From contig CAZMZH010000002.1 in assembly GCA_964570665.1 (NCBI GenBank), positions 310,001 through 374,000 of the forward strand: DNA of 64,000 nucleotides, given 5' to 3'. The position numbers and the translations under genes were made by a program. The notes beneath the pieces were generated by a model. That model had not been told where the DNA came from, did no database searches, and was given only the letters and a program-made list of their open reading frames with translations. Positions 50,792-60,159 of this stretch are shown here, piece after piece (within the stretch, counting starts at the first letter, position 1; each line of letters opens with the position of its first letter). Source of the stretch: JAJDAT01 sp964570665. Lineage in GTDB: Bacteria > Nitrospinota > Nitrospinia > Nitrospinales > JAJDAT01.

Positions 50792-50820
50792 AGAGGAGGA
50801 GGAAGTTTTTAAAAGGTTAT

Positions 50821-51600
50821 CTAATTAACTTGGCTATGGATGTAATCGACCCATTTTTGGGTACGAGCGCTATTGGGTTTTAATTTTTTATAGAGTTTAA
50901 ATTGTTTTATTGCCGCCCCATAATCGGAATTAAATGTTAAAGATACTCCTAAATTAAAAATTAAATTTGGATGATCGGGTTTTAGGGCTAAGCCTCTTTC
51001 ATACATGTCGATTGCTTCAAGAGTTCTCTTTTTATTTTGATAAGCAAGACCTAGTTGGTTAAAAAACTCTGAACTATCTATTAAAGGCTTATCTTTATAT
51101 CTTTCTAAAAGAACTATTACCGAATCTGGGTTTTTATAAGGATTAAGTTTTTTAGCCTCTTTAGCTAGTTTTCCAAATTTTAAATCTTTATCCGCAATTG
51201 CTTCCCCTAAACTTAATACCCAAATTGGGGCCTGAAAAGAGCTTCCTGGGGAAATTTCTTCAAATATACCTTTGCCAGAAAAATCGATAAGAGCAAGATC
51301 AAGGGGCTCTTGGTTGTCAAAATCGGCAGTTACAGAATATGTCTTTCCGCTAATTGTATAAACTCCCACTGAAATTTTTCCAACTTCGTAGATATTAAAG
51401 CGGGTCTCCTTTCCAGGCATTTTTGATGAATGATCCTCCAAGCTGGAAAAAATACTTCGTTTTCCCTTCCAATCCGGAATTCCCCATTCTTTTAAGGTTT
51501 TGGGAGTTGCCCAAACCTTTTGAATGGCTATGAAATTTAGAGTTAAGGTAAAACAGCAAGAGATTATAAATATACGTAATAGGGAGTTTTTATTTTTCAT
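50821..51600 (-). CDS. Secreted TPR protein
   Basis: 259 residues. Signal peptide (about 8-32, LRIFIISCCFTLTLNFIAI, ending VWA). The first 120 mature residues are strand-rich and unrecognised (VYTISGKTYSVTADFDNQEPLDLALIDFSGKG, shown in part). The C-terminal ~95 residues hold two to three TPRs (IDSSEFFNQLGLAYQNKKRTLEAIDMYERGLALKPDHPNL, in part). Periplasmic by signal. Single gene; the divergent neighbour is the DyP-like gene. Confidence 0.82.
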   Translation of the reverse strand: MKNKNSLLRIFIISCCFTLTLNFIAIQKVWATPKTLKEWGIPDWKGKRSIFSSLEDHSSKMPGKETRFNIYEVGKISVGVYTISGKTYSVTADFDNQEPLDLALIDFSGKGIFEEISPGSSFQAPIWVLSLGEAIADKDLKFGKLAKEAKKLNPYKNPDSVIVLLERYKDKPLIDSSEFFNQLGLAYQNKKRTLEAIDMYERGLALKPDHPNLIFNLGVSLTFNSDYGAAIKQFKLYKKLKPNSARTQKWVDYIHSQVN

Positions 51601-51981
51601 GCAAAATATTATGAAATTAAGGTTGGAAAAAATAATATTATATATATCTTTTAAGAGTTTGGCTAGATGGTAATTTTTTCAAAAGCGGTCATTTTTTCTG
51701 TAATTAGTCTCATAGTTTTTTGGATGTTATTTCGTAAGGCATTGTATTTAAATGAGTTTTAAAATTTTTCTTATTTTTAATTTGTGGCATGTTTATTGCT
51801 TTAACAATAAGTGAAGATTCGGACAGGCACACCTCCTTACCCCGGATGATTTCAGTAAACCAGGTATTGAATATCATCCGGGCGTGCCTACCAATTTTTC
51901 TACTCTATTTGGTTTTTTCCAACTCAGATATAATTTCCTACCTTGCTTGTTTTTTTTATTTTTTAAGTTCATAGTATTTCG
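51601..51981. other. Divergent intergenic region with a long-armed hairpin
   Basis: 381 bases between the divergent TPR and DyP-like genes. A 61-codon frame at 51789-51974 crosses the hairpin and lacks a ribosome-binding site, so I do not call it. The hairpin at 51841-51882 is the main feature. Confidence 0.5.
51841..51882. promoter_or_regulatory. Long-armed inverted repeat, structured RNA candidate
   Basis: CCCGGATGAT (51841-51850) and ATCATCCGGG (51873-51882) are perfectly complementary around 22 bases; outside them GGCAC (51826-51830) and GTGCC (51884-51888) can pair with a bulge. GC-rich for this window. T-rich sequence follows, so a terminator or a leader RNA is possible. Confidence 0.45.
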
Positions 51982-52827
51982 ATGGGCCGTCCTCAATCTG
52001 GTTTAATTGTTCCTCCGCAAAACAATCTCATTTCATTGGTTTATCATGTCGAAGACCTTGGCGTAAACGCTATGAGCGTTTCCAAAATTGCCGCCATGAT
52101 TGCTGGATTAGCTGAAGAAAAAGAGAAGTGTGATTTTGATTCCAAAAATAATTATATGATTGGTTTTGGGGCTAGGTTTTGGAGTTTAGTTTTTCATTTG
52201 AACTTACCTAAAGCATTTGAACGTTTTCGTCCTTTGAATTTGAAGCAAGTTGATCCAGTAGAAGTGGGAGGAGACTTTTTTATCTTTTTCAACGCTCAAA
52301 ATTCAGATTGGAATGAAAGATTACTTTCCGAAATCGAGATTAATCTTAGGGAGTTGACAGAAACCGCCGATCAATTTAATGGATGGCCCGTTTTTTCAAC
52401 TGATTTAAAAGATAATAAAAAAGTTTTAATAGGCTCAGAAGATCCTGAGTTTTTAGGAGGATGTTTTACTTTGAGGTTAAAGTTTTCTTGGGATGAAAAA
52501 GATGAATCCGAAAACCTTTTAGCGAAAGATTTTAGAAATTTTATTGAATCTAAACATTTTAAAGGAATAGTGGAGCAGTTTTTAGCGCGTTCATTACTTT
52601 TTCAAAATAAGAATGATTTCTTATTAATGATTTTAAGTAAAACACCTCAGCAGTTGGAGGATGTATTAGAAGAGATAAGCCGAATTGAGTCAAAATTTTT
52701 CTTATTTTTGGAATTTGGTTCTTACGCTTTTGTGCCTTCGATCGATGTATTAACAGGCTTAAGAATGGGAGGGTTAAGGATGGGAGCTCTATCTCCTACG
52801 GCCAGATTTAAGATAAGGCCAATCTAA
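51982..52827 (+). CDS. DyP-type peroxidase-like protein, probably catalytically inactive
   Basis: 281 residues, near the length of DyP/YfeX peroxidases. The order of segments matches that fold: N-terminal QSGLIVPPQNNLISLVYHVE, then YMIGFGARFWSLVFHLNLPKAFERF, VEVGGDFFIFFNAQN, a GSEDPEFLGGCFTLRLKFSW segment in the place of GTENP...GGSY, and a C-terminal FLFLEFGSYAFVP. The hallmark GxxDG (heme-side Asp) is missing and I see no clear proximal heme His, so it may be a non-heme pseudoenzyme. No signal peptide. The assignment is by pattern and needs a structure comparison. Confidence 0.5.
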   Translation: MGRPQSGLIVPPQNNLISLVYHVEDLGVNAMSVSKIAAMIAGLAEEKEKCDFDSKNNYMIGFGARFWSLVFHLNLPKAFERFRPLNLKQVDPVEVGGDFFIFFNAQNSDWNERLLSEIEINLRELTETADQFNGWPVFSTDLKDNKKVLIGSEDPEFLGGCFTLRLKFSWDEKDESENLLAKDFRNFIESKHFKGIVEQFLARSLLFQNKNDFLLMILSKTPQQLEDVLEEISRIESKFFLFLEFGSYAFVPSIDVLTGLRMGGLRMGALSPTARFKIRPI

Positions 52828-52841
52828 GGGAATTTAAAAAG

Positions 52842-53096
52842 CTATAGGGATCGAATATTTGTAATTTGTATTTCGTTAGGGGCTTTTTTCAAATAATGGG
52901 CAAGAGCCGAATGAATAACGGCTATATGTTCTGATGTTTCTTCGTTGCCGGAAGAAGACACTGGTTTTGCCGGAGGAGGAACGTAGGGCATCCACTTTAC
53001 TAAAGTTTTAATTACAAAGATTAAGCTCGTAAGGATAATAAAAATTACTGACAGTGAAATTAGAGATACGAATATCGAGGATGTTATCGGCGACAT
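52842..53096 (-). CDS. oadG: Oxaloacetate decarboxylase gamma-like subunit
   Basis: 84 residues: one N-terminal membrane helix (about 8-30, IFVSLISLSVIFIILTSLIF), a Pro-rich segment (WMPYVPPPAKPVSSS) and a cytoplasmic tail (SEHIAVIHSALAHYL). This is the layout of OadG/GcdC-type gamma chains, which hold alpha and beta together. It lies seven bases after oadB on the same strand. Sequence conservation in this family is low; the call depends on context. Confidence 0.8.
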   Translation of the reverse strand: MSPITSSIFVSLISLSVIFIILTSLIFVIKTLVKWMPYVPPPAKPVSSSGNEETSEHIAVIHSALAHYLKKAPNEIQITNIRSL

Positions 53097-53103
53097 TTTT
53101 TTA

Positions 53104-54300
53104 TTAAGGCAATATAGGGTTGATTAATTGAGAAGCAGTTTGCAAAGCTGCATGCGACACTGGATCAGGGGTTCCAAATAATGAAACAAATACTCCGGCA
53201 GCGACAGCGCTACCAATAACTCCAGCTACATTTGGACCCATTGCGTGCATTAGCAAAAAGTTGTTATGGTCTTCTTCAGAACCAACTTTTTGAGAAACTC
53301 TTGCGGCCATGGGGACTGCAGAAACTCCTGCGGACCCAATTAATGGATTTACTTTTCCACCGCTAATTTTACACATAAGTTTCCCAAACAAAACGCCTCC
53401 CGAAGTAGCTACAACAAATGCCAACAAACCTAGAATAATAATTTTTATAGTTTCAAGTTTAAGAAAAGATTCGGCTGTCATAGAACCGCCAACGGAAAGA
53501 GCAAGCAAAATAGTAACTATATTTATCAAGTGTGTTTCAGAAGTCTCATGAAGTCTTCCTGTTACTCCAGATTCCCTAAATAAATTTCCCAACATGAGCA
53601 TTCCCAATAAGGGAGCTACTCCAGGTAATATCAACGTGCATAAAATCGTAGTAGCAATAGGGAATACGATTTTTACATTTTGTGAAATGGGTTTGAGTTG
53701 CTCCATCCGAATCTTTCTTTCTTCGGGCGTCGTGAAAAACCTCATAATTGGAGGTTGAATCAATGGAACCAACGACATATAAGAATAAGCGGCTACAGCT
53801 ATGGGACCTAATAGGTGTGGAGCTAGTTTACTGGCGAGGAAAATAGAAGTCGGGCCGTCAGCTCCGCCTATGATGCCAATAGCGCTTGCTTCCTGTAAGT
53901 TAAACCCAAGAAACACCGCTCCAATTAAAGTGGAGTAGATACCAATTTGCGCGGCAGCCCCTAAAAGCAAAGTACTAGGATTAGCTAATAAAGGACCAAA
54001 GTCAGTAAGCGCTCCAACTCCTAAGAAGATCAAAGGCGGTAAAACTTCATGTTTGACGCCAAAATAAAATATATTTAAGAGACCGCCTTCAGCATCGGAA
54101 GCCATATTGCTTAATGGAAGGTTAGCTAAAAGACAACCAAATCCAATTGGGAGGAGCAATAAGGGTTCAAACTTTTTCCAGATAGCTAAATATAGCAATA
54201 CGCATGAAACCCCGATCATTATAAAATGACCAGTTGTCATTGCTACAAAACCCGTCATGCCGACGATTTTTGAAAAAGATTGTGCTAAGGAACTTTCCAT
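53104..54300 (-). CDS. oadB: Sodium-pumping decarboxylase beta subunit OadB
   Basis: 398 residues, almost all membrane helices. Decarboxylates carboxybiotin and exports sodium. Key conserved segments: the IGIIGGADGPTSIFLA region with the essential Asp, PPLIFLGVGALTDFGPLLANP in the N-terminal third (shown in part) and GPNVAGVIGSAVAAG near the end. It shares one base with the oadA stop codon. With oadA and oadG it forms a complete membrane decarboxylase that couples a keto acid to a sodium gradient. Confidence 0.95.
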   Translation of the reverse strand: MESSLAQSFSKIVGMTGFVAMTTGHFIMIGVSCVLLYLAIWKKFEPLLLLPIGFGCLLANLPLSNMASDAEGGLLNIFYFGVKHEVLPPLIFLGVGALTDFGPLLANPSTLLLGAAAQIGIYSTLIGAVFLGFNLQEASAIGIIGGADGPTSIFLASKLAPHLLGPIAVAAYSYMSLVPLIQPPIMRFFTTPEERKIRMEQLKPISQNVKIVFPIATTILCTLILPGVAPLLGMLMLGNLFRESGVTGRLHETSETHLINIVTILLALSVGGSMTAESFLKLETIKIIILGLLAFVVATSGGVLFGKLMCKISGGKVNPLIGSAGVSAVPMAARVSQKVGSEEDHNNFLLMHAMGPNVAGVIGSAVAAGVFVSLFGTPDPVSHAALQTASQLINPILP

Positions 54301-56108
54301 TACCCAATAGTTACCAGTGCATCTCCAGCGCTCACATTGTTGCCTTCTTGAACGTGAATAGTTTGAACAGTTCCAGTGAAATTTGATTTTATTTCCGTTT
54401 CCATCTTCATGGCTTCGATAATTAGAACGGTATCTCCTTCTGAAACGGAAGCGCCAACTTGAACTTTAATCGAAAGTATTGTTCCAGGTAACTTAGCGTC
54501 TATGATATTTCCAGATCCACCTTGCGCTGAAGCCGCTGCTGGTTGAGCTGCTGCTGGTTGAGCTGCTGGAGCGGGTTGTGAAGTCGCAATTGGCGCCGGC
54601 GCTGAGCCAGCGGGAACCACTTCAACGGAATAAGCTTTACCATTCACGTTGACCGTGTAATTTGCTGGACCTGTAGCCACGGGAGCGACAGGAGCGGCTG
54701 AAACTGTTCCAGTTCCATTTGTTTTAGGTTTTGCCGCAGCGGCTCTAGCTTTTTCTGTTACTGTTGGGTCGTTGCGCGTTTCAAAAAACTTTAAGGCTAC
54801 TTTAGGAAACATAGCGTAAGTTAATAGATCTTCTTCCTCCGTTACCTTTCCTCCGCATTCTTTTACAACTGAATCCCATTCTGGCTCAAGTAAGTCTGCA
54901 GGTCGGCAATCAATGATTTTTTCATTTGCAGATACTTTATCAAAAAGTTCTTGGTTTAATTCGCCCGGAAGTTTCCCGTATTTACCTAATAGGCATTCCC
55001 GGGTTTCCTTAGTAACAATTTTATATCGCTCACCTGTCAGGATATTGAGTGTCGCTTGGGACCCAACAATCTGGCTTGTGGGAGTCACCAGGGGAGGATA
55101 TCCTAGGTCTTTCCTGACTCTTGGGACCTCTTTCAAAACTTCTTCAATTTTATCCGTGGCGTTTTGTTCTTTTAGTTGGTTTTCCATATTAGAAATCATT
55201 CCGCCAGGAATTTGCGAATCTAAGATTTTAATATCGACGCCTTTAAAATCACTTTCAAATTGTGCATAGTGTTTTCTGACATCTTTAAAATAATCAGAAA
55301 TCTCATGAAGAAGGTTTATATCTAAACCTGTATCTCGCGGGGTTCCTTTAAGAGATGCGACAACACATTCCGTAGCAAATTGTGAAGTGCCCATTGCTAA
55401 TGCGGAAATGGCAGTATCAACCATGTCAACACCCTCGTCGATAGCGCACTGTAAATTCATTCCTACCAATCCAGTTGTCGCATGGGTATGCAAGTGAATT
55501 GGAAGTTTAACCGTATTTTTAATTTCTCTAATTAAAGAACGAGTAATTTGAGGAGTTAAAAGTCCTGCCATATCTTTGATACAAATAATATCAGAACCCA
55601 TGTCCTCTAGTTGCTTAGCCATTTTAACGTAAAGGTCAACGCTATGAACTGGGCTGACTGTATAGCTAATGGTTCCCTCAACAGTTTCGCCGCACTTTTT
55701 AACGGTTTCCATGGCTTTTCTAATGTTACGGAAATCATTTAGAGCGTCAAAAATTCTAAAAACGTTGATACCCACATCAACTGATTTTTTTACGAACCGC
55801 TCCACTACATCGTCCGCATAATGACGGTAGCCTAATAGGTTTTGCCCTCGCAATAACATTTGGAAGGGTGTTTTGGGCATGCGTTTTTTAAGCTCTCTAG
55901 CGCGATCCCATGGACTTTCATTTAAAAAACGGACGCAACTATCAAAAGTGGCTCCGCCCCAATTTTCAAGGGAAAAATAACCCACTTGATCGAGCTTTGC
56001 CGCTATCGGGAGCATGTCTTCTGTACGCATGCGAGTCGCTAACAAAGATTGATGAGCGTCTCGAAGAATAGTATCTGTAATTTTAAGCGGCTTAGCCTCT
56101 TTTTCCAT
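54300..56108 (-). CDS. oadA: Biotin-dependent decarboxylase alpha subunit OadA
   Basis: 602 residues. HMGL-like carboxyltransferase barrel with TDTILRDAHQSLLATRMRTEDM (shown in part; metal and substrate site), the conserved carboxyltransferase/PYC domain (to about 450), an Ala/Pro-rich hinge (about 500-530, QPAPAAQPAAAQPAAASAQ) and a biotinyl domain with the biotinylated Lys in IEAMKMETE. It transfers the carboxyl of oxaloacetate to biotin; pyruvate carboxylase subunit B is a close alternative, but the adjacent oadB and oadG favour the sodium pump. Confidence 0.95.
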   Translation of the reverse strand: MEKEAKPLKITDTILRDAHQSLLATRMRTEDMLPIAAKLDQVGYFSLENWGGATFDSCVRFLNESPWDRARELKKRMPKTPFQMLLRGQNLLGYRHYADDVVERFVKKSVDVGINVFRIFDALNDFRNIRKAMETVKKCGETVEGTISYTVSPVHSVDLYVKMAKQLEDMGSDIICIKDMAGLLTPQITRSLIREIKNTVKLPIHLHTHATTGLVGMNLQCAIDEGVDMVDTAISALAMGTSQFATECVVASLKGTPRDTGLDINLLHEISDYFKDVRKHYAQFESDFKGVDIKILDSQIPGGMISNMENQLKEQNATDKIEEVLKEVPRVRKDLGYPPLVTPTSQIVGSQATLNILTGERYKIVTKETRECLLGKYGKLPGELNQELFDKVSANEKIIDCRPADLLEPEWDSVVKECGGKVTEEEDLLTYAMFPKVALKFFETRNDPTVTEKARAAAAKPKTNGTGTVSAAPVAPVATGPANYTVNVNGKAYSVEVVPAGSAPAPIATSQPAPAAQPAAAQPAAASAQGGSGNIIDAKLPGTILSIKVQVGASVSEGDTVLIIEAMKMETEIKSNFTGTVQTIHVQEGNNVSAGDALVTIG

Positions 56109-56264
56109 CGCTTAAATCCTTTAATAAAATCGTTAGATATTTTATAAAACGAAATTAACTTTAGTAAATATTTTTTAGCCAACCTAAAACTTAAAGCACC
56201 GTTTAATGCATAGATTAGGCAGGGATTAGTGGATATTAGAGTATAAAAAAATGAAAATCAAATA

Positions 56265-57737
56265 TTATTTGCGCCATGTAAAAGGCATAAATAAAGCTAA
56301 AACTCCATAAATTTCTAGTCTTCCAATAAACATACAAAATATAATGGCCCATTTGCCTAGATTTGGAATATCCGCATAGTTTCCCATAGCCCCAACCTGA
56401 CCCAATCCCGGCCCTATATTAAACAAGGACGCCACGGTTGCAGAGATAGATGTTGTTGGGTCGCAACCCAACATAGATAGGAAAATTGAAACCATAAAAA
56501 AGATTCCCATATAAAGTCCGGCTAAACCAACTACATTTAATAATTGATTATTATCCACAGTTTTGGAGCCAACTTTGACGTGAAAAACTCCCCTTGGTTG
56601 GACAATCTTTTGTAGCTCTCTAATGATGACCTTGAAAATTACTAAGATTCTTATTGATTTTAACGAACCACTGGTGGAGCCAACACACCCCCCAATCATC
56701 ATCAAGCCCAATAAAAATATTCTTAAGAAATTCGGCCAGGCGTTAAAATCGTCGGTCGCAAATCCAGTGGTAGTATTTATGGAAACGGTTTGAAATGACG
56801 CTCTTCTTAATGCAGAGCCAAAACCATCGTGTGGATTTGTTTCCCAAAGTCCAAAGGTGACAAAGAGGACTCCAAAAATGATTAATCCTACATAAAACCG
56901 CAGCTCTGGATTTTTAAGAGCGGATTTGAAGCTCCCATGCATTACATCGTATTGAATCGCAAAGTTAATACCGCCTAAAAACATAAAAAGCATGATTACG
57001 CATTCAACATACAAACTGTTAAATGCGGAGACACTGGCAGTGTGAGGAGAAAACCCTCCCGTCGCAACTGTAGAAAAAGTATGACAAATTGCGTCAAACC
57101 ATCCCACTCCTCCAAATCTCAAAAATAGAATTTCGATCGCAGTTAAAGCTAAGTAAACCTTCCAAAGAATTTTAGCAGTTTCGGCTAATCGTGGTTGCAC
57201 TCTTTCAACAGCCGCCCCTCCAGGGACCTCTGCTTTGAATAGGTGAAAACTACCTATCCCAAGAGCTGGAAAAACGGCAAGGGAAAGCATAATGATTCCC
57301 ATACCTCCTAACCATTGAGTAAGATTACGCCAAAACAAAACTCCTTTAGGTAGAGGATCTATTTCTCTTATTATTGTGGCCCCTGTAGTGGTAAAGCCAC
57401 TCATGCTTTCAAAAAATGCGTCGATGAATTCTGGGCAAACACCGGTCAAATAGTAAGGGATTGCTCCAATTAAGGAAATACATACCCAGGAAAACGAGAC
57501 AATGGCAAAGCCTTCTCGATCTCTTAAATTGTCTAATCCTGACGGGAGCAATTTCCACATGGAGATTCCAAGCGAAAAAGTCAGAATAAATGTCCACAAA
57601 AAAGCTTGTACTGAGGACATATTTCCATCAATTGCGGTTTCGCTAAAGCTTATGGAAACTGCTAAGGGGATTAGAAAAATCCCCGACAGTAAGATAAGTA
57701 AAATACCTACAACGTTAAATACGGCTTTTAGGTTCAT
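56265..57737 (-). CDS. trkH: Trk potassium uptake membrane subunit TrkH
   Basis: 490 residues, with four membrane-pore-membrane repeats. Selectivity-filter-like loops: MSGFTTTGATIIREID (first, near 115), TVATGGFSPHTAS (second), SINTTTGFATDDF (third), ASLFNIGPGLGQVG (fourth). Imports potassium with sodium or protons. It lies five bases after trkA, whose product gates it. Some homologues are named KtrB or TrkG; the ~490-residue length fits TrkH. Confidence 0.95.
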   Translation of the reverse strand: MNLKAVFNVVGILLILLSGIFLIPLAVSISFSETAIDGNMSSVQAFLWTFILTFSLGISMWKLLPSGLDNLRDREGFAIVSFSWVCISLIGAIPYYLTGVCPEFIDAFFESMSGFTTTGATIIREIDPLPKGVLFWRNLTQWLGGMGIIMLSLAVFPALGIGSFHLFKAEVPGGAAVERVQPRLAETAKILWKVYLALTAIEILFLRFGGVGWFDAICHTFSTVATGGFSPHTASVSAFNSLYVECVIMLFMFLGGINFAIQYDVMHGSFKSALKNPELRFYVGLIIFGVLFVTFGLWETNPHDGFGSALRRASFQTVSINTTTGFATDDFNAWPNFLRIFLLGLMMIGGCVGSTSGSLKSIRILVIFKVIIRELQKIVQPRGVFHVKVGSKTVDNNQLLNVVGLAGLYMGIFFMVSIFLSMLGCDPTTSISATVASLFNIGPGLGQVGAMGNYADIPNLGKWAIIFCMFIGRLEIYGVLALFMPFTWRK

Positions 57738-57742
57738 CAGTC

Positions 57743-59101
57743 CTAAAAAAACCTTCTTTTTCCAAAGAGTTTTTCTATTTTATCGATTGAATGAGGAAGG
57801 GCTACTACGATAACCGAGTCACCTGATTGAATCGAGCATTCTTGATCGGGAACAATCATTTCTCCATTTCGTAGAATGGCTCCAATAATTGCATCTTCAG
57901 GAAATTTGATCTTCTCGATTTTTTTATCAATTATGGAAGATTTAGGGTTTGCTACAATTTCTAAAACTTCTGCCTCATTTTCAATAAGTTTGTAAACCGA
58001 ACGAACTTGTCCTCTCCTAAGATGCTTTAGGATAGCTCCAACCGTTATCAATCGAGGATTTATTGCGATGTCCATTCCAATTGAATCTAAAATAGGAACG
58101 TAATCGGGATCATTAGTTATCACCAATACTCGTTTTGCTCCCTGCTTTTTGGCTAATAACGCGGAAAGTATGTTATGTTCGTCGTCATCGGTAAGAGCCA
58201 TAAAAAAATCGGCGTCTTGAACATTTATTTCATTGAATAAATCTGGGTCGGTTCCACTACCATGTAGAACGACTGTTTTAGAGAGTTCATCTACCGCTAA
58301 GTCGGCTTTTTCAATCGAAGGTTCGATTATTGAAATATCGTTAAAGTTTTTTTCCAGTTTTTGGGCAAGATTGATAGATACCGAATTTGCCCCAACAATT
58401 ACAATTTTATGTGTTTCCTCTATTTTTTTATTCAACATAGGAAGAATTAGGGGCAAGAATTCTTTCTGAACAAGCATATAAATCTTATCGCCAACATGAA
58501 TCTCATCTGTTTCTTTGGGAATGATAAGGTTGCTATCTCGGACGATAGCGACGATCAAGAATGAATTAAATTCGTTAACCGCCTTTAAGGCTTCAATTTT
58601 TTTATTAGCCAAGGGAGCATCTTCGTGGATTTCGAACCCTCTTAATAAAATTTCCCCATCCGCGAATTCAGCGACATTGACAGCTCCAGGAGTAGCCAAT
58701 ATTTTTTGAATAAAATCGACAATAATTTGGCCGGGAGTTATGGCTTGGTCAATAAATAATTGTTCAGAAGGGAAGACGGAGTTTTCTGAAGTAAACTCCA
58801 TTGTTTGAAAGCGGGCAAACCGTTTTTTAACTGAAAATTTGTCGGCTAACATACAGACGAAAAGATTAATTTCGTCTTTATTTGTGACGGCAATAACCAT
58901 TTCCGCTTGTTTAATTCCAGCACGCAAAAGAACGGTAGGAAAACAAGCGTTTCCTTGTACACTTAGAACGTCAAGCTTTTCGCCAATTTGCTTTATTTTT
59001 TTTTGGTCGGCGTCAACTATAGAAATGTCGTGACCTTCCTGAGACAACTCCTCAGCAAGATTAAAACCGACTACTCCAGCTCCAACTATGACAATATTCA
59101 T
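57743..59101 (-). CDS. trkA: Trk potassium uptake regulator TrkA
   Basis: 452 residues with two RCK-N/RCK-C pairs: the first Rossmann domain starts MNIVIVGAGVVGFNLAEELS, the second near 230 (KIVIVGANSVSINLAQKLE). The NAD/ATP-binding glycine motif GxGxxG is exact in the first copy and relaxed (GANSVS) in the second. Cytoplasmic gating ring for TrkH. Operon with trkH (5 bases). Confidence 0.95.
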   Translation of the reverse strand: MNIVIVGAGVVGFNLAEELSQEGHDISIVDADQKKIKQIGEKLDVLSVQGNACFPTVLLRAGIKQAEMVIAVTNKDEINLFVCMLADKFSVKKRFARFQTMEFTSENSVFPSEQLFIDQAITPGQIIVDFIQKILATPGAVNVAEFADGEILLRGFEIHEDAPLANKKIEALKAVNEFNSFLIVAIVRDSNLIIPKETDEIHVGDKIYMLVQKEFLPLILPMLNKKIEETHKIVIVGANSVSINLAQKLEKNFNDISIIEPSIEKADLAVDELSKTVVLHGSGTDPDLFNEINVQDADFFMALTDDDEHNILSALLAKKQGAKRVLVITNDPDYVPILDSIGMDIAINPRLITVGAILKHLRRGQVRSVYKLIENEAEVLEIVANPKSSIIDKKIEKIKFPEDAIIGAILRNGEMIVPDQECSIQSGDSVIVVALPHSIDKIEKLFGKRRFF

Positions 59102-59264
59102 GACATTTGCCTGAAATGAAAATATGAGTCAAAAAGTTGAAATGGATAAATTGAATGTGGCTTGGAGGCCATTATTATTAAATTGAGTTTTCGAAAATCT
59201 TACGTGTTGCTATTTTCAATAGAATATTTAAAAAATGACCGCTTAATATTGAAGTTTGGAAATT

Positions 59265-60116
59265 TTATTGATTTGGGTTCAAAAACTCTAAAAACTCCGA
59301 TTGTTCAGAAAGCATAATCGTGGTTTCGGTTTTAAGAGAATTTTTATAAGCTTCCATGGATCTAATGAATTCGTAAAACTTTGGATCTCTTTGAAATGCG
59401 TCCGCATAAATTTTGGCTGCAAGACCGTTTCCTTCACCTTTAAGAGTCTTTTCCTGTTTATATGCTTCAGCAAACAAGATAACCTTTTCTTTGTCAGTTT
59501 GCGCCCGAATTTTTGTGGCTTCCTCTGTTCCCTCAGATCGATATTCTTTGGCGATTCTTTCTCTTTCGGTGCGCATTCGGTCAAAAATTGAGTTTGCTAT
59601 TTCAGGAGGTAAATCGGCTCTCTTAATTCTTACGTCCACAACTTCTATGCCATATTCGCTGGCTTTTTCGTTAGATTTTTTGGCGACAACATCCATAATA
59701 GCTTCGCGGGTTTTTAAGATAATATCGATTAAATTATGTGTACCCATTTCTACTCGTAGTTCGGAATATATAATGTCGTCTAAACGGGACCGAGCGCCTC
59801 TTTGATCGCGTACAGTTTGGAGAAATTTTAAAGGGTCGTTCACTCGCCACATCGAATAACTATCTATCAGTAAGTTCTTTTTATCTTTAGTTATTAATTC
59901 TGCTGGCGCAGAGTCGTTGGATAGTAAGATACTTGGAAAATATTTTACCTGTTGAATAAATGGGATTTTAAAATGTAAGCCTGGAGTTGTAACGACCTTA
60001 ACAGGGCGTCCCATCTGAAGCAATATGGCAGTTTTCGTCATATGAACGGTAAAAACCGAATAATATATTATTAGAATCAATGCCCCTAAGATGGTCAATA
60101 TTACTTTTTGTGCCAT
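59265..60116 (-). CDS. hflC: FtsH modulator HflC (SPFH protein)
   Basis: 283 residues. N-terminal membrane anchor (about 5-24), then a band-7/SPFH domain (LQMGRPVKVVTTPGLHFKIPFIQQVKYF, shown in part; VDVRIKRADLPPEIANSIFDRMRTERERIAKEYR, in part). Periplasm-facing partner of HflK, controlling the FtsH protease. The spacing of 43 bases to hflK on the same strand gives the usual hflK-hflC order. Confidence 0.95.
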   Translation of the reverse strand: MAQKVILTILGALILIIYYSVFTVHMTKTAILLQMGRPVKVVTTPGLHFKIPFIQQVKYFPSILLSNDSAPAELITKDKKNLLIDSYSMWRVNDPLKFLQTVRDQRGARSRLDDIIYSELRVEMGTHNLIDIILKTREAIMDVVAKKSNEKASEYGIEVVDVRIKRADLPPEIANSIFDRMRTERERIAKEYRSEGTEEATKIRAQTDKEKVILFAEAYKQEKTLKGEGNGLAAKIYADAFQRDPKFYEFIRSMEAYKNSLKTETTIMLSEQSEFLEFLNPNQ

Positions 60117-60159
60117 AGTTTTTATCCAGATAAATTTAAACGGTTATTCAAAAACCGAT

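Larger units (their letters stand above)
50438..50820. other. Intergenic region with two inverted repeats
   Basis: 383 bases between two minus-strand genes; no gene seen. It holds the 14-bp inverted repeat at 50468-50501, a GGGTTGCCAACCC palindrome near 50519 and a 9-bp inverted repeat (TGTCTCAAA/TTTGAGACA) at 50756-50791. The last lies 30 bases after the TPR gene stop and could stabilise or end its transcript. Confidence 0.55.

Noticed and set aside
51789..51974. 61-codon hydrophobic frame upstream of the DyP-like gene
   Set aside because: No ribosome-binding site, spans the long hairpin, and its hydrophobic character comes from T-rich DNA.
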